A stretch of 21,119 bases of DNA from Coemansia sp. RSA 1804. Lineage: Eukaryota > Kickxellomycota > Kickxellomycetes > Kickxellales > Kickxellaceae. The first letter of the stretch is position 1, and the number at the start of each line of letters is the position of its first letter. Below the pieces are notes generated by a model. That model saw only the letters and a list, made by a program, of their open reading frames with translations. It made no database searches and had not been told where the DNA came from. The DNA lies in assembly GCA_027578815.1 (NCBI GenBank), contig JANBTH010000316.1, forward strand, positions 1 to 21,119. The letters run 5' to 3'. A program made the translations under genes and the position numbers. Positions 19,371 through 21,119 of the stretch are shown piece after piece.

Positions 19371-20414
19371 CTATGCGGACCCAATGTTGAGAAGCATCTG
19401 GTTGTTGGATCCCTGAGAACCGCCAGAGGGGAGGTACGTTACGTTGCGTGCTGCGGCAAGCGTCTCTGCAATCTCGCGAGATGCCTCGATACGACGGAGC
19501 TTCACCAGGCCAGGTCCAGCCTTTGACAAAGCTTTGGAGATGGCCTCAGCAGCCTCAGCCTCGCCCTCGGCACGGATAACAGCAGCCTGCTTCTCCTGCT
19601 CTGCCTTTTCAACAACAAAGCGAGCTCTCTCAGCTTCCTGCTGAGCAATCTGCTTCTTCTCGACCGCAACGGTGAACTCCTTGCCAAAGGTCATATGGGT
19701 AATGGAAACATCCTCAAGCTCAATATTGAACTCTTGCGCACGTGCAAGAAGCTCCTCACGAATGCGCGCAGACACAATGTCGCGCTGGGTGATAAGCTCG
19801 CTGGCATCGAACTGAGCAACGACAGACTTTAGCACTTCGTTACCGATCGACGGCAGTACACGCTCGTCATAGTCTAGACCCAGGTTCTGGTATAGGCGTG
19901 GGAGATTGGGAATGCTGGGCCGCTGGAGAACACGCAGGCTTAGGCTCACCATTTGCATGTCCTTTGATCCAGTTGTGGTCGAGATCAGACGAGGGCGTGT
20001 ACGCACGTCAAAGATGATTGCACGCTGAAGCCATGGGATCAGGAAATGGGTTCCCTCGCCAGAGACGGTCTGCCTAACACCCTTAAGCCGATCGAAGATA
20101 ACAGCACGCTGCCCGCCCTTCACTAAAGAACAAAAGCATAAAACAGAAAACACCACAACAGCAAAGCCTTAGCACAATGCAGTCTGTTGTTTATACTGGG
20201 ATTTGAATCAACAGTCTCAAATGCCTCCAACCATGAAGGCGAAAGAATAATCTCATGTTCTGATATGGCCCGTTCTCCGAAACAGCAAATTCCAACAAAG
20301 CTAAATTTTGAAACGGTATAACCTACCGTCATAGATCCACGCAGGCGCCGTAATTGCAAACAGGCCCGTGCCTATAAGAACGTTTGTCAGTATCCTCGCC
20401 GACCTTGAAGCCAT
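19371..20414 (-). CDS. PHB1: Prohibitin-1, mitochondrial inner membrane scaffold
   Basis: Two exons, 20414-20327 and 20122-19371, with a 204-base intron (GTAGGT...TTTAG, phase 1), give 279 residues, the usual family length. Exon 1 encodes MASRSARILTNV and a hydrophobic segment (about 12-27) serving as membrane anchor and targeting signal, ending in WIYDVKGGQRAV across the junction. Exon 2 holds the PHB/SPFH domain (GVRQTVSGEGTHFLIPWLQ, YQNLGLDYDERVLPSIGNE, DASELITQRDIV), LEDVSITHMTFG, and the Ala/Glu-rich coiled coil that pairs with Phb2. It ends in LLNIGSA. Prohibitin rings of Phb1/Phb2 stabilise inner-membrane proteins and regulate the m-AAA protease. The close match to yeast Phb1 makes this the most certain call here. 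The longer open reading into the intron (up to 20156) is not coding. Confidence 0.97.
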
Positions 20415-21119
20415 TTTCGCACTCTATAAGAATATTTTTGATTGAAGGCAGATTAAAAGGAAGATTGCATAGAGCAGAACATTAAAGACAAAACAGCAAT
20501 AGCGCCAGAGTGAAAGAGTTGCTGAATTCAATCGGGTGGAGAAGGCTGGCCAACAATTACGAAAGCAATTCGCAGATAAAAAACCCCAAAGCTCTTCCAG
20601 CCTTAATGCTGATCAAATCATCGAGGTGACAAGCTCTGATGGATTTGGCTGCCGCTGTTGTTTATTTTTTTGTTGGGGGAAATGGCTGAAAATGGCAGCG
20701 AATAGAAAAGCTGGCTTGTTCCGGCGAACGCGTTGGTAGCCAATAAAAACCTAGCAAAGCGAGCCGTTTTTCTGCTGCGGCGCATGTTTGGAAAGAAGCA
20801 AAAATAAAAATAAAAACTCGCAAAATGCAGGAAAACCAGAGAAAACGGCAGTTTGCATGAGGAGGTGAAAACCAGGCAAGAAGCAAAGGCGTCGCGTTTT
20901 CTCTTTTTGCTTCTCTTGCTGTCTCAAGCTTTGGATTTTGTAAACAAACAAGGCGACGTTAATTGCGGAGAGGATCAGAATCGTTGCCGCTTTAGTTGGG
21001 CAGAATTGTTGTTGTTCTTCAATCTTGCATCTGCTTTTATTAATAACCAAAGCTATACACATTCCTGATCTCGTTCCGCATCTGTTCTGCATTTGGACAC
21101 AGACGTGGTGTGATTGGGA
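20415..21119. promoter_or_regulatory. Upstream region of prohibitin-1 to the window end
   Basis: About 700 bases with no convincing gene; ORFs at 20751-21092 (minus) and 20853-21068 (plus) are compositional. A CCAAT box is present on the plus strand at 20740-20744, roughly 330 bases before the PHB1 start. Whether it acts on PHB1 or on a gene beyond the edge cannot be told. Confidence 0.35.

Overview
The window looks like nuclear DNA from a filamentous or early-diverging fungus. Short spliceosomal introns split several genes, mRNA-type AATAAA signals occur, and two proteins carry a C-terminal module that I recognise from the fungal Bni4/Afr1 group of protein phosphatase 1 (PP1) regulators. Placing it more precisely (for example Kickxellomycotina/Zoopagomycota) would be a guess. 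No mobile element, rRNA, tRNA or CRISPR array was found.

Layout from left to right. (1) 1-1136, minus: N-terminal part of a Gyp7/TBC1D15-type Rab GTPase-activating protein, cut by the window edge. (2) 1638-5388, plus: a seven-exon tandem AAA ATPase related to Afg2/SPATA5L1. I rebuilt it by splicing; it lacks an N-domain and has altered catalytic residues in both ATPase domains. (3) 6241-7011 and 9451-12234, both minus: two serine-rich, probably disordered proteins sharing a PP1-docking-like module. The larger resembles Bni4. A 2.4 kb gene-free stretch separates them. (4) About 12.2-15.1 kb: AT-rich DNA with one small unrecognised ORF (14308-14601). (5) 15111-16395, plus: a four-exon secreted class 3 lipase with a complete Ser-Asp-His triad. 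(6) 16543-18978, minus: Vps27, the ESCRT-0 subunit (VHS, FYVE, two UIMs, helical region, C-terminal clathrin box). (7) 19371-20414, minus: prohibitin-1, two exons.

The genes do not form an operon or obvious cluster. Gyp7 and Vps27 both act in endosome/vacuole trafficking, prohibitin-1 is mitochondrial, and the lipase is secreted. The most unusual items are the AAA protein with degenerate ATPase sites and the two neighbouring PP1-docking proteins. No clearly new multi-gene system is evident. All eleven introns inferred here end in TAG, and this regularity helped to settle the gene models.
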